From: Colwellia ponticola
Lineage (GTDB): Bacteria > Pseudomonadota > Gammaproteobacteria > Enterobacterales > Alteromonadaceae
Direction: 5' to 3'
NCBI RefSeq assembly: GCF_005885605.1
Contig: NZ_SZVP01000012.1
Location: 48,235 to 112,234 of the forward strand
Length of the DNA stretch: 64,000 bases
The notes beneath the pieces were generated by a model. The model saw only the letters and a list, made by a program, of their open reading frames with translations. It was not told the DNA's origin and ran no database searches. Of the stretch, positions 27,562 through 37,272 are shown in pieces. Numbering within the stretch: the first letter of the stretch is position 1; every line of letters begins with the position of its first letter. The translations under genes were made by a program, and so were the position numbers.

Positions 27562-29010
27562 ATGTCTGCAGCCGTAAACTCTTCTTTAGCATACCAAAGC
27601 ACAGCAACACTAGGAGAGAGTGAATCAATGTTAGCTACTGGAGATGTTGGTATTAGCGTTACCTCACGCATTGACTATAACTTACGCTTTACCAAACAAG
27701 CGGTATTAGTGGTCGGTAATAATACTGAACAATACTCACAGTTGGCTAGTCAATTTTTGGTCAACCTTTCAACGGTAAAGCCTACGGCTAATCATCTTGA
27801 TAGCCAAAATAATCAAATCAATGTTGCCTTCATTTCAGCTTCGAGTAAATTAAACGATATTCAAATACGGTGTCGACTAATAGAGCAGTTATTTGTTAAG
27901 GCTTTATTTGATCCTGAAGAGTCGTTAGCTATTAGTATTTTTCGATTCGCTAAACAGCACAGTGAAGCTATTTCCATTGTTGTAGACCACGCCCATGCGC
28001 TGTCATTGCAAATTAATTATGAATTGTGTCAGCTGGTGGCTTTAGCCAAAAAGCACCAATTAAGCATTAATGTGGTACTTTTTGGTTTAACAGAAGCGGC
28101 ACAACAACTGACGATTAATAAAAGTTTGTTTAAAAATAAACTGGTGGTTATTGAGGCAGAAACGGGTCAAGTTATTAGTTTAGATGATAAGCGTATCTCG
28201 CTTAATAAAGAGACTAGTCCTTTATCTGTTTGGCAAAAAATGAGTTTATTTGGCGCAATGCTACTACTTGCAGCGGTGCTCGTTTGGGTTTATTCGTTAA
28301 TTGCCGAGGAAGTAAGTGAACAAACATTTACTGGTGAGCCTGAAAGGCTAGTCAATAGTTTAACTAACACAGTACCTAGCGTCTCAGAAAATGCCTTAAC
28401 CGTTCCAGTAAATAATCCAGAAAATTTAGCATTAATAGCAGAGCAGAAGAAAAACAACAGTGACTTGCTAGCAACGGCCTCTGAAGAAGGTAATACATCC
28501 TTGTATATCGAGACAAGACAAGCAACCAGTGAAGAAATTAATCAAGTTTTATTGGCGAGTAGTGGTGTTAACTCTGTTAATAGCGTTGCCGCTGACGCTG
28601 GGGATGTGCTAGAAGCATTAGTGAGGGCTGATACCACGGTCAATACTAATAATGAAGAGAAGACTAGTAGTCGAGCAGTAAAACCTACAATACAAAAGAG
28701 CATAACGAGTAATCTTTATTATCAAACGCAAGCAAAGCAATATAAGAATGGTTATGTTGTGCAAATAACGGGCTTTTCTGATGATAAATTATTGAAAGTG
28801 TTTTTATCAGATTATGCCAAAGAAGGATTTTACAGCTATGAAAGACAGCTTAATAATCAAAAGTTTACTGTTATTACCACTCAGGTCTTTGCCGATAAGG
28901 TAGCGGCTAAAGCGGCTATTGAATTGTTACCGGTAGAGCTACTTGACCGTAAACCTTGGCTTAAGTCTATTTCGTCGGTTATCAAGGAAATAAATACCTT
29001 TACGCGATAA
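27562..29010 (+). CDS. damX: DamX-like SPOR-domain cell division protein
   Basis: 482 residues. Residues 1-220 resemble an AAA-type region as in related DamX proteins but are poorly conserved and show no clear Walker A motif. A single membrane helix follows (about 230-250, LFGAMLLLAAVLVWVYSLIA), then a long Ser/Asn/Glu-rich periplasmic linker. The C-terminal SPOR domain (about 395-475, from YYQTQAKQYKNGYVVQITGF) binds denuded septal peptidoglycan. The position between aroB and dam is that of damX in E. coli. AAAGGA is well placed before 27562. Confidence 0.85.
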   Translation: MSAAVNSSLAYQSTATLGESESMLATGDVGISVTSRIDYNLRFTKQAVLVVGNNTEQYSQLASQFLVNLSTVKPTANHLDSQNNQINVAFISASSKLNDIQIRCRLIEQLFVKALFDPEESLAISIFRFAKQHSEAISIVVDHAHALSLQINYELCQLVALAKKHQLSINVVLFGLTEAAQQLTINKSLFKNKLVVIEAETGQVISLDDKRISLNKETSPLSVWQKMSLFGAMLLLAAVLVWVYSLIAEEVSEQTFTGEPERLVNSLTNTVPSVSENALTVPVNNPENLALIAEQKKNNSDLLATASEEGNTSLYIETRQATSEEINQVLLASSGVNSVNSVAADAGDVLEALVRADTTVNTNNEEKTSSRAVKPTIQKSITSNLYYQTQAKQYKNGYVVQITGFSDDKLLKVFLSDYAKEGFYSYERQLNNQKFTVITTQVFADKVAAKAAIELLPVELLDRKPWLKSISSVIKEINTFTR

Positions 29011-29214
29011 TTCAAGCTACAATTCGTGGCTGAAATCGCAGTAAACATAAGAACGTGTAAGCATAGTCGATAGCAATAACTACTTAGTCTTATCTCTATG
29101 AGAGTAGACTTATATAAATTATTCCTGCTAAGATCTATACGACATACCATCGCTGTTATTATGCTTCGAAAAACAACACCAAAATAAATTGCAGCATTGG
29201 CAATAAGGTCTAGA

Positions 29215-30051
29215 GTGAGTAAAGATACATTGCAAACCAATATGCGTTCTGCCTTAAAATGGGCGGGCGGGAAAAAACGAGTCGTTGGTGAAATACTAAA
29301 AGTTTTACCGGTAAAAGGTAAAAAAAGATTAGTTGAACCCTTTGTTGGTGGTGGCTCTGTTTTTTTGAATATAGATTTTGATGAATATTTGTTAATCGAT
29401 ATGAACCAAGATCTTATCTCCTTGTTTAATGTCATCAAAGAGCAGTCTTCTAGCTTTATAAAAGATGCCGCTTTTTATTTTAACGGCGACTATAACAACG
29501 CTGAAAAATATTATGATCTACGTAAGCAGTTTAATGAGTCTAATGATTCATACGAACGCTCACTACTTTTTTTGTATTTGAATAGACATGGTTATAATGG
29601 CTTATGTCGTTATAATAAAAGTGGCGGTTATAATGTCCCTTTTGGCAGATACAAACACCCTTACTTTCCACAAGCTGAAATAGAGTTTTTCTCAAAAAAA
29701 GCGCAGCGAGCAACCTTTATTCAAGGGGATTTTGAAACAGCATTTTCCCAAATAAGAAGTGATGATGTTATTTATTGTGATCCTCCTTATTCACCTATAA
29801 ATAGAACGGCTAACTTCACCGCTTATGCAGGTAACTCTTTTACTGACGAAGATCAAATTCGTTTAGTGAGCTGCGCTGAAAAAGCCAAACTGCAAGGTGT
29901 GCCGACGATAATTTCTAATCATCATGTGGATTTTACTCGTGAACTTTATAAGAACGCCGATAAAAGAGAGTTCTTTCAAGTACAGCGCTCAATCAGTCCT
30001 AAAGCCAATGGAAGGGTAAAAGTTAAAGAAGTCTTAGCACTGTATAAATAG
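29215..30051 (+). CDS. dam: DNA adenine methyltransferase Dam (GATC)
   Basis: Methylates adenine in GATC for mismatch repair and replication timing. 278 residues, the same as E. coli Dam. Order of motifs: SAM-binding ALKWAGGKKR near the N-terminus, PFVGGGSVFLN (motif I), and catalytic DPPYSPI (motif IV, in VIYCDPPYSP). The order and the ISNHHVDFTRELY segment are those of alpha-class Dam enzymes. I choose GTG at 29215 (MSKDTLQTNMRSALKW), with AAGG at 29204-29207; a TTG six codons upstream is in frame but less likely. Linkage to aroK-aroB-damX supports a housekeeping rather than phage Dam. Confidence 0.95.
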   Translation: MSKDTLQTNMRSALKWAGGKKRVVGEILKVLPVKGKKRLVEPFVGGGSVFLNIDFDEYLLIDMNQDLISLFNVIKEQSSSFIKDAAFYFNGDYNNAEKYYDLRKQFNESNDSYERSLLFLYLNRHGYNGLCRYNKSGGYNVPFGRYKHPYFPQAEIEFFSKKAQRATFIQGDFETAFSQIRSDDVIYCDPPYSPINRTANFTAYAGNSFTDEDQIRLVSCAEKAKLQGVPTIISNHHVDFTRELYKNADKREFFQVQRSISPKANGRVKVKEVLALYK

Positions 30052-30074
30052 TTACATTATTGTCAATTAAGGTG

Positions 30075-30344
30075 TCAGGTTGGTACGATTAAGTTAACAA
30101 TCATGATTAAGACCGCAATAAAAATTAGCACGGCTATAATACCCGCCATAATAAAATGAGTAGCCTTACCTTGAGCAAAGTCACGCTTACGGTTACTATT
30201 TTTTTGTACGCCAAAAAAAGCGGCAGCGACACTCTTAAAAGTATTCTTGATACTACTTTGGCTAATAAAGACTAAAGTAAAGACAAAAGCTAAGGTTGAT
30301 TTACTCTTTCTTGCGCAACACAATATCGAGTTATGGCTTGACAT
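30075..30344 (-). CDS. DUF2970 small membrane protein
   Basis: 89 residues. The conserved part KSVAAAFFGVQKNSNRKRDF (about 37-56) followed by one membrane helix near the C-terminus (IMAGIIAVLIFIAVLIMIVNL) is the pattern of the DUF2970 family, whose function is unknown. The first 30 residues do not look like the family and no good ribosome binding site precedes 30344, so the real start may lie further in. It lies between dam and an outer-membrane protein, on the opposite strand to dam. Confidence 0.7.
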   Translation of the reverse strand: MSSHNSILCCARKSKSTLAFVFTLVFISQSSIKNTFKSVAAAFFGVQKNSNRKRDFAQGKATHFIMAGIIAVLIFIAVLIMIVNLIVPT

Positions 30345-30441
30345 GTTTTTTCACTGTTTACTAGAAGAGGTGAACAAGTATAACGCAAGTTCACCTTTAT
30401 GTGTCTGGCTATTCAGTAAATGGACTAACTAGCGCATGGTT

Positions 30442-31128
30442 TTATAAATCGATGTCTATTGAGTAGGCAACCGTAAATTTCATATCATGGTTATCCATAT
30501 CAGTATCAGATAAAGCAAACGTGAAGCCACCTTTACTCAAGCTTATACCATAATCAGTGTAATCGTTGCTGTCGTAATCGTTATCAAAAGAGTAATCACC
30601 TACATGCAGGCCTAAAGTTAAGCCATCAGCAACTTCAAATTCAGCATCAGCAGATATATATAATGCACCATCATACAACTTTGCACCATCATCAGTATTA
30701 ACACCGTAATTGGCTGAAACTGAAAAGTATGAGTAGCTTAATGAACCATATATTTCACCAAAATCATATTCGTTACTACTATCAGTTTGAGCCGAGTCAG
30801 GGTAGGCATAGTAAATATAGCCAACATCATAACCAAAACCTTGACCGAGATCGCCACCAAAACCTAAATACATATCTAATTCAGCACTGGTATCGTCACC
30901 AAAATCTACATTAGACGCCCAAGTGCCAACATAAAACCCTGAATTATGTGCATAGTCTATACCACCAGAAATAGCAGCGGCATCATCGGTTTGTGTTACG
31001 CCACGCCATAAATAGTTTGAACTCATCGCTACATTGGCTGATAACCCTTCAGTAGCAAATGCTTGGAAAGAAAGAGTTGAAGCCGCTAGTAATGATGTTA
31101 TCGCAATAGTTGTTAGTGATTGTTTCAT
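30442..31128 (-). CDS. Outer-membrane protein of the TIGR02001 family
   Basis: 228 residues with a clear signal peptide (residues 1-25, cleavage near AFA-TEG). The mature protein starts LSANVAMSSNYLWRGVTQT, the hallmark of TIGR02001, and continues with alternating amphipathic strands rich in Asp, Tyr and Gly, ending in an aromatic/hydrophobic strand, so it is probably a small outer-membrane beta-barrel. The physiological role of the family is not known. It is very acidic, as often in marine bacteria. Confidence 0.85.
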   Translation of the reverse strand: MKQSLTTIAITSLLAASTLSFQAFATEGLSANVAMSSNYLWRGVTQTDDAAAISGGIDYAHNSGFYVGTWASNVDFGDDTSAELDMYLGFGGDLGQGFGYDVGYIYYAYPDSAQTDSSNEYDFGEIYGSLSYSYFSVSANYGVNTDDGAKLYDGALYISADAEFEVADGLTLGLHVGDYSFDNDYDSNDYTDYGISLSKGGFTFALSDTDMDNHDMKFTVAYSIDIDL

Positions 31129-31447
31129 AAAAGTTCCCGTTATTAGTTATAAAAATAATTGTTTGAGAGAAAGTCGTTTCTACAAACACTATATAGCAAA
31201 CAATGTGCCTAGATGCTCATTTAGTTAAAATATCACTTGGTTTGTTAATAATCAATTACTTAGCAGGCATGTTTTTTCGGTGTTATAGATGAGTAAGTTA
31301 ACGAGTCAAGAGTCTGCGCAATTATGGTGCTATTTTTTAATACATGCTCATTATAAGTGCATTAATTTGTCAGATCATAATCGCTGTAACTCGCATTTTA
31401 GAGCAGCATGGGTATAATACACGCATCTTTTTTTAGGAAGTTCTCCC
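31129..31447. other. Divergent intergenic region between the TIGR02001 gene and rpe
   Basis: 319 bases without a gene. TATAAT at 31413-31418 is a probable -10 for rpe with no good -35. GGAAG just upstream of 31448 is the rpe ribosome site. I see no other structure. Confidence 0.5.
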
Positions 31448-32122
31448 ATGTCACCATTTTTAATTGCTCCTTCTATTTTATCTGCCGACTTTGCTCGCTT
31501 AGGCGATGATGTTGCTAACGTATTAGCCGCGGGAGCCGATGTTGTTCACTTTGATGTGATGGATAATCATTTTGTGCCCAACCTAACTTTTGGTCCAATG
31601 ATATGTAAATCATTACGAGATTACGGTATTACTGCGCCAATTGATGTGCATTTAATGGTTGAAAATGTTGATACGTTGATCCCCGATTTTGCTAAAGCGG
31701 GTGCTGATATTATTACCTTTCACCCTGAAGCCAGTAATCATATTGATAGAAGCTTACAATTAATTAAAGACAGTGGCTGTAAAGCTGGCTTAGTACTTAA
31801 TCCAGCTACGCCATTACATTGCTTAGATTTTGTTATGGATAAACTTGATGTTATTTTATTAATGTCAGTGAACCCTGGTTTTGGGGGCCAATCTTTTATT
31901 CCAACAACGTTAGATAAATTGCGTTTAGTAAAAGAAAAAATTAAACAAAGTGGTTTTGACATTCGCTTACAAGTTGATGGTGGCGTTAAAGCAAATAATA
32001 TTGCTGAAATTGCCGAGGCGGGCGCTGATATGTTTGTTGCGGGCTCAGCAATATTTTCTCAAAGTGATTATAAAGTGGCCATTGATGAAATGCGTAGTGA
32101 GTTAGCTAAAGTTTCTCTATAA
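31448..32122 (+). CDS. rpe: Ribulose-phosphate 3-epimerase
   Basis: Interconverts ribulose 5-phosphate and xylulose 5-phosphate in the pentose phosphate pathway. 224-residue TIM barrel with [17 protein letters not shown] at the start, [17 protein letters not shown] and [10 protein letters not shown] (metal and catalytic residues), [13 protein letters not shown] and [10 protein letters not shown] (phosphate binding). It is followed after 67 bases by trpS; in E. coli gph lies between them, and here it does not. Confidence 0.97.
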   Translation: MSPFLIAPSILSADFARLGDDVANVLAAGADVVHFDVMDNHFVPNLTFGPMICKSLRDYGITAPIDVHLMVENVDTLIPDFAKAGADIITFHPEASNHIDRSLQLIKDSGCKAGLVLNPATPLHCLDFVMDKLDVILLMSVNPGFGGQSFIPTTLDKLRLVKEKIKQSGFDIRLQVDGGVKANNIAEIAEAGADMFVAGSAIFSQSDYKVAIDEMRSELAKVSL

Positions 32123-32189
32123 GCTACTATCAGCTCATATATAAGACTCATACAAGTAAAGTATACATAAAGAATTTTAAGGGTAAAAA

Positions 32190-33197
32190 ATGACAAGTAA
32201 ACCTATTGTATTAAGTGGCTGTCAGCCGTCAGGTGATTTAACTATTGGTAATTATTTAGGCGCAGTACAGCAATGGGTCAATATGCAAGATGATCACCAG
32301 TGTTATTATATGCTTGCTGATCAACATGCCATTACAGTGCGACCTGATGCGCAAGCATTACGAAATGCCACACTTGACGGTTTAGCACTTTACTTAGCGT
32401 GTGGTGTTGATCCCGAAAAAAGTACTATTTTTATCCAATCACATGTACCTGAACATGCGCAATTAAGTTGGGTATTAAATTGTTACACCCAAATGGGTGA
32501 ATTAAATCGTATGACGCAATATAAAGATAAATCACAAAAATCTGAAGCGAACATGAATGCTGGATTATTTACATATCCGGTATTGATGGCGGCAGATATT
32601 TTACTTTATGGTGCTGAGCGTGTACCGGTAGGTGATGATCAAAAACAACATTTAGAGTTAGCTAGAGATATTGCCACGCGCTTTAATAACCTTTATGGTG
32701 ATATTTTTAGCGTGCCAGATCCGTTTATTCCTGAACATGGCGCTCGTGTTATGAGCTTACTTGAACCCACTAAAAAAATGTCTAAATCTGATGATAACCC
32801 AGGTAACTTTATTGGTTTATTAGAAGATCCTAAAAAGATTATTAAAAAAATTAAACGTGCCGTTACTGATTCAGATGAGCAAGCACGAATTTATTATGAT
32901 TTAGCAGAAAAGCCAGGTGTGTCAAACTTGTTATCATTGTTATCGTGCGCCACAGGTAAAACCGTTGCAGACTTAGTGCCCGCTTATGAAGACAAAATGT
33001 ATGGTCATTTAAAAGGTGATGTTGCAGAGGCAGTAGTAGCGTTATTAGCGCCTATTCAAACTAAATTTCACCAATACCGCGCAGACCAAGCCTTTTTAGA
33101 GCAAGTAATGCGTAATGGCGCAGAAAAAGCATCAACCCGTGCTAGTAAAATACTCACCTCAGTATACGATGCGATAGGTTTTATTCCTCGTCCGTAA
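32190..33197 (+). CDS. trpS: Tryptophanyl-tRNA synthetase
   Basis: Class I synthetase that charges tRNA-Trp. 335 residues, the bacterial length. The HIGH-like motif is TIGN in [17 protein letters not shown], and the KMSKS loop is complete in [14 protein letters not shown] (about residue 197). [18 protein letters not shown] is the usual anticodon-side signature. Probably cotranscribed with rpe and ended by the terminator that follows. Confidence 0.97.
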   Translation: MTSKPIVLSGCQPSGDLTIGNYLGAVQQWVNMQDDHQCYYMLADQHAITVRPDAQALRNATLDGLALYLACGVDPEKSTIFIQSHVPEHAQLSWVLNCYTQMGELNRMTQYKDKSQKSEANMNAGLFTYPVLMAADILLYGAERVPVGDDQKQHLELARDIATRFNNLYGDIFSVPDPFIPEHGARVMSLLEPTKKMSKSDDNPGNFIGLLEDPKKIIKKIKRAVTDSDEQARIYYDLAEKPGVSNLLSLLSCATGKTVADLVPAYEDKMYGHLKGDVAEAVVALLAPIQTKFHQYRADQAFLEQVMRNGAEKASTRASKILTSVYDAIGFIPRP

Positions 33198-33263
33198 ACA
33201 GTTCATTGATAAGTCATACCAAACGGCTTAATACAGTAGACTGATTGATATTCTATTTAAAAG

Positions 33264-33294
33264 GGCTTGTTTCGAAAGAAAACAAGCCTTTTTT
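33264..33294. terminator. Terminator between trpS and the FHA gene
   Basis: GGCTTGTTT (33264-33272) pairs with AAACAAGCC (33280-33288), followed by six T. The preceding A-rich bases make it potentially bidirectional, serving trpS and the convergent gene at 33311. Confidence 0.88.
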
Positions 33295-33310
33295 GCATTT
33301 TCACTACCTT

Positions 33311-34387
33311 TTAATGCCTTTGTGCTGCTTTATTCGCTTGCTCAAATAAGGCATTACTTTGCGTTAAAAAGTTTTCTACCGTGTTTGTTGGGGCAAGTAA
33401 ATAGTGCGGCGCCATGAGCACTGTGTTGTATTGCGGGTGTGGATTAAACTCAGGCTTTTTACTGTACTCAAGTAAATAAGTGCCACCAAACAGTAGTATC
33501 GTAATACTTAAGGCCACCAAGACTCTGCGTTTAGCACCAACATGAAAACCAATATAACTGTTTAGCCAAAGTAGACTAAAAGTAAGTGCGATAGGTACTA
33601 GCGCAATAAGATAACCGAGTATTGAATGACTCGCTGAATTAAAAGCTATAATTTCTTCTGTGAAGTCGGTAAGCCACATCAAAATAAAAAAATTAAAACT
33701 AATGCCAAGCTGAGCTAGTATTCTCGGATCATGCTTAGTGATATGAGACATTAATGCCACACCTATCGGCCATAAAGCAAAAAGTAGGCTCATACTAAAA
33801 GCGCCAACAAACAGCTGACTTATATTAGTTTCTGTTGGTTGATTTAAATAAGAGATATTACCGGCTATAAGCATGAATAACGCTATGCTAATAAATACGG
33901 CAACGGGGTGGCGAATAAAGTCGATTAACGACTCAAAAGGGCTAAAGGCAACAGTACTAGCTACCTGATGATCAGTAAATAATAGCCTTAATTGGCTTTT
34001 ACCCAAAATAAGCACATCGCCATCATTAACTATTTGCTGGTCAGCCTTTTGTTTTTTACCTCGGCTTTTCTCTAGTACAGTACCATTAATAGAGTTTTTA
34101 TCATGAATACGCCAAGTGTTGTCTGCATAGCTTAATGATAAATGCTCTGGGCAAACGTGCGGGTCAGCTAAAATAATATCGTTTTGATAACCCCTACCGA
34201 TGCAAATATTGTCTTGTGTTAGCTTATGGCGATGTAATAACTTATGGTTACGGGTAATTTCCTCAATAATTATCTCAGCTTGCGCTATTGGCAAATTGTC
34301 ATTACTGCTTATTTCAGCGGTGGTTTTGGTGGCATAACTTGGCGAGCTTTCACTTATATTATCGTTTGTAGTGGCGCTTATTTCCAT
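33311..34387 (-). CDS. FHA-domain membrane protein
   Basis: 358 residues. A forkhead-associated domain occupies about 48-140: ICIGRGYQNDIILAD (GR at 64-65), CPEHLSL (the usual SRxH position, here CPEH) and SINGTVLEK (NG loop), which in the family binds phosphothreonine. Five or so membrane helices follow (about 160-320), then a short tail. GGAGG precedes ATG at 34387, and the gene begins inside the last ten bases of the protease gene, so the two are translationally coupled. The pair is probably a membrane sensor or assembly protein plus a secreted protease; no kinase gene is nearby. Confidence 0.8.
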   Translation of the reverse strand: MEISATTNDNISESSPSYATKTTAEISSNDNLPIAQAEIIIEEITRNHKLLHRHKLTQDNICIGRGYQNDIILADPHVCPEHLSLSYADNTWRIHDKNSINGTVLEKSRGKKQKADQQIVNDGDVLILGKSQLRLLFTDHQVASTVAFSPFESLIDFIRHPVAVFISIALFMLIAGNISYLNQPTETNISQLFVGAFSMSLLFALWPIGVALMSHITKHDPRILAQLGISFNFFILMWLTDFTEEIIAFNSASHSILGYLIALVPIALTFSLLWLNSYIGFHVGAKRRVLVALSITILLFGGTYLLEYSKKPEFNPHPQYNTVLMAPHYLLAPTNTVENFLTQSNALFEQANKAAQRH

Positions 34388-35673
34388 GAGACGGCCTCCA
34401 TAAATTTACCGGTAAATTTCATGGCATTTTCTTGGCTGACGCCAGCTAAAGTAAAATGACTTACTAACGCCTGCTGATTTTTATCAATACTGGCACCTAA
34501 ATACAATACATCAAATAAACCTGGAAAATCTTGATAAGCTCGTGTACAAAAAACGCTTTTATTAGTAATAGTCTGCGCAGTATTAGCGGTAGAAGAGGGA
34601 GTAACTACATCATGGTGGCATTGATATTCACTGACATCGTTTTTACCTGCTCTATTACCACTACTGGCTCTGGCTATATGTTTTTGGTATAGGTGGTAAA
34701 ACTTATTATTACTTAAACTTTTGGCCTGCATATAACTAAATTCAATTTCAATACTGCCGGTAAAAAAGTGTGATGAGAGGTAGGTATTTTCATCCAAAGA
34801 GCACCTTGCAATAGCCGATAAAATAAGGGCATCGGTTTTATCGGCATTAGAATCCCCCCAACAGCGAATAAAAGGTACTTCAATAATAGGTATCATAGCC
34901 TTATTAGCAAGAGCTTTACTTGGCCAAGGACTATTGAGTAGGGTAGTCATAAGTTTATTTTGGTTAGTAAATAACTGCGTTGTCATTTGTTGTTTAATGT
35001 TGGCAGGTAAATTGTGTGTATTTCTATTTTGAACGCTGCTCTTATAGTCAGTAAACAGAGTTACTAATTTATCGTGTGGCACTAAAAAACCAATTTGATT
35101 CCCTGAGGTAGCAACATTAATGCCGACAACTTGTTCATCTTTATTAACCACAGGACCACCACTCATACCTGAGTTAATAGCGCCGGTAAAATGAATGCGT
35201 TCATTAAATGATTCTTTTTTTAAACCGTTATAAGTGCCAGGTACCACAATCATACCTAAATCATGGGGGTTACCTAAAGCAAAGAGTTTTTCACCTTTAA
35301 TGGGCGGGCTCTTCGCTAATCTGAAATAGGGCATGTCGGCGTTAACGACACGTTTAACTAAGGCTAAATCGTTAATAACATCGACACTCATTAATGTTAC
35401 TTGAGCGGTGTTACCTTGATAGTCTAAATATTCAATGCGATATTTCTCAGGGTTGCGAGCATAACTTGATATGACATGGTAGTTAGTGGCAATAATGCCG
35501 TCTTTACTGATTTGAAAAGCCGAGCCTATTGATGATTTTTCGCCACTGGCTTTATCAATCAGTTTTATTTGGTAAAGCGCTGGGGTAAGTTGAGCAAATA
35601 TTGTTTGAGCTTGCTCTGTGGCAAAAACAGTAGAACTAAATACGATAAACACCAAGGTAAAAAAAACTTTCAT
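34378..35673 (-). CDS. Secreted trypsin-like serine protease (S1C type)
   Basis: 431 residues with a signal peptide (1-18, ending VFA). Trypsin/HtrA-like domain at about 25-210 with the triad His66 (IATNYHVIS), Asp102 (NDLALVK) and Ser171 (NSGMSGGPVV). There is no PDZ domain; the C-terminal 220 residues are a separate region with several cysteines (WGDSN, CSLDENT, CHHDVV, CTRAY), which suggests disulphides in the periplasm. The substrate is unknown. It is the first gene of a two-gene unit with the FHA protein. Confidence 0.82.
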   Translation of the reverse strand: MKVFFTLVFIVFSSTVFATEQAQTIFAQLTPALYQIKLIDKASGEKSSIGSAFQISKDGIIATNYHVISSYARNPEKYRIEYLDYQGNTAQVTLMSVDVINDLALVKRVVNADMPYFRLAKSPPIKGEKLFALGNPHDLGMIVVPGTYNGLKKESFNERIHFTGAINSGMSGGPVVNKDEQVVGINVATSGNQIGFLVPHDKLVTLFTDYKSSVQNRNTHNLPANIKQQMTTQLFTNQNKLMTTLLNSPWPSKALANKAMIPIIEVPFIRCWGDSNADKTDALILSAIARCSLDENTYLSSHFFTGSIEIEFSYMQAKSLSNNKFYHLYQKHIARASSGNRAGKNDVSEYQCHHDVVTPSSTANTAQTITNKSVFCTRAYQDFPGLFDVLYLGASIDKNQQALVSHFTLAGVSQENAMKFTGKFMEAVSWK

Positions 35674-35938
35674 GCATTTTCCTGTTTACTAAGTGATTGG
35701 ATCATTGTGACAGTAAATCTTCGTTTGTCACCTTATACTGCTTTATCTTATGATAATTCTATAAATTTTTCGCTATGAGTAATAACATTATAAAGCGGGT
35801 GTTATTGTGTATCTTACTGAAGCAGCCTATTATTTTATTATCCCTAGCAACTATTTGGCTGTTACCTAGTGATGGTCTAACTATTACTCAAATATGACTT
35901 AAATTATAAAAGTTAAGTTATATAAGATAGAGGTTTAT

Positions 35939-36898
35939 GTGAAAAAAATTATTGTAACTATGATTGCTATGAGTAGTGCGTTAGCTGTGAGTAGCTTTAC
36001 TCAACAAGCACGTGCCAGTAATGATCTTTGCCTTGCTAGTACTAATGATTGTACATTTGTGTTGCTAAGCACCAAAGTGAGTAAGCAAACCAGTGAATTG
36101 GTCAGTGAAATAGCTATTGAAGCCGTCGCGACAGCAAGTAATACGAACTATAGTACTCAAAAGAATAGTAACGAGATCGCTATAGAAAACGCTCAGCTTA
36201 GACAAAGTGCCTCATTAACAGAGAAAAGTGAAATGTTGCTGGTAGTTAATGAGGCAAGAGCTAAGCAACGTTTATCGCCTTTTTCTACTTTTAAAATTGC
36301 GAATAGCTTAATCGCTTTAGAGAGTCAGCAAGTAACCACAGCTGAACAAGTCTTAACTTTTGATAAAGAAAAATATCCAGTACAAGGGTGGTGGCCATCG
36401 GTGTGGAAGCTGCCAGAATATAACCTTGCCAGCGCATTTAAATTTTCTATGGTGGCTATTTTTAGACAAATGGCTAGTGATATTGGTCAAGAGACCATGG
36501 ACGCTTATCTAACCAGTTTTGATTACGGTAATAGTGATACTTCTTCAGGCCTAGATGACTTTTGGTTAAATGGCAGTTTACAAATATCAGCATTAGAGCA
36601 AGTACGCTTTTTACAAAAAATGCATCAAGGGCAGTTACCCTTAAGTAAGCACAGTATTGATACCTTAGAAGAGGTGATGTTAGTTGAAACCACAGACAGT
36701 TACTCACTCTATGCCAAAACGGGAGCGGGCAAAGCCAATAGCCAGGATCAAAAGTTAGGCTGGTATGTGGGGTTTGTTGAAAATATTGACGGTATACACT
36801 ACTTTGCTTTTAATGTTACGCGTGACAGTTACGCGCAAATAAAAGCGGTGCAGGTTGAAATCGCTAGAAATCATTTAAAAAAGGCGGGTATTATTTAA
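35939..36898 (+). CDS. Class D (OXA-type) beta-lactamase-like protein
   Basis: 319 residues with a signal peptide (about 1-26, QARAS). All class D motifs are present: Ser116-Thr-Phe-Lys119, SMV (170-172), YGN (196-198), Trp209 in the FWL segment and KTG (260-262), so the fold and active site look complete. Compared with usual OXA enzymes (about 265 residues) there is an insertion of about 50 polar residues (45-98) between the first beta strand (CTFVLLSTK) and the NEARAKQRLSPFSTFK segment. The start is GTG at 35939 with AGAGG upstream. A chromosomal class D enzyme of environmental type is likely; whether it hydrolyses penicillins cannot be told from sequence. Confidence 0.88.
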   Translation: MKKIIVTMIAMSSALAVSSFTQQARASNDLCLASTNDCTFVLLSTKVSKQTSELVSEIAIEAVATASNTNYSTQKNSNEIAIENAQLRQSASLTEKSEMLLVVNEARAKQRLSPFSTFKIANSLIALESQQVTTAEQVLTFDKEKYPVQGWWPSVWKLPEYNLASAFKFSMVAIFRQMASDIGQETMDAYLTSFDYGNSDTSSGLDDFWLNGSLQISALEQVRFLQKMHQGQLPLSKHSIDTLEEVMLVETTDSYSLYAKTGAGKANSQDQKLGWYVGFVENIDGIHYFAFNVTRDSYAQIKAVQVEIARNHLKKAGII

Positions 36899-37272
36899 TG
36901 TTTGTAGCGGCTCGCGCTAGCCTTATTCACCTAGCATAAATAAGCCTTAAGCTGAGCCAGTTTCTTTAGCAAAAAAGTTCTCGTGGCTTAACGTAAAGTG
37001 TGACGTCGCAGCAGCAGTGATGCTACGTGATATACTTTCGTCAGTTATCCCTGCTTATCATATGAATAAACGATTATGAAATACCGTGATTTTTGATGGC
37101 TTTATTCTTCAAGATGAAATTAAAGGAATGATCGTTAATTCTTTTACGTTAGTGGTGAATAACATGACCAAGCAAGAGCTGCGCTCAATGCTGTTAAGTG
37201 TATAACAGGCATAGCAATCACTTGCTAACATAGGGTAAGGTAACTATTTTAGTTACTTATTTAAGCTATGAT
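36899..37272. other. Gene-free stretch after the beta-lactamase gene
   Basis: 374 bases. No terminator or known gene is visible. A short open frame runs from GTG at 37086 to TAA at 37205 (39 residues, IFDGFILQDEIKG...NNMTKQELRSMLLSV) and has protein-like composition; it could be the remnant of a decayed gene or a chance frame. Confidence 0.35.

Noticed and set aside
28881..29438. 185-codon minus-strand frame across the damX-dam junction
   Set aside because: Overlaps both genes, which have clear domain evidence; no recognisable protein features.
37086..37205. 39-codon ORF after the beta-lactamase gene
   Set aside because: Too short, starts with GTG without a convincing ribosome site, and no family is recognised; mentioned only in the intergenic note.
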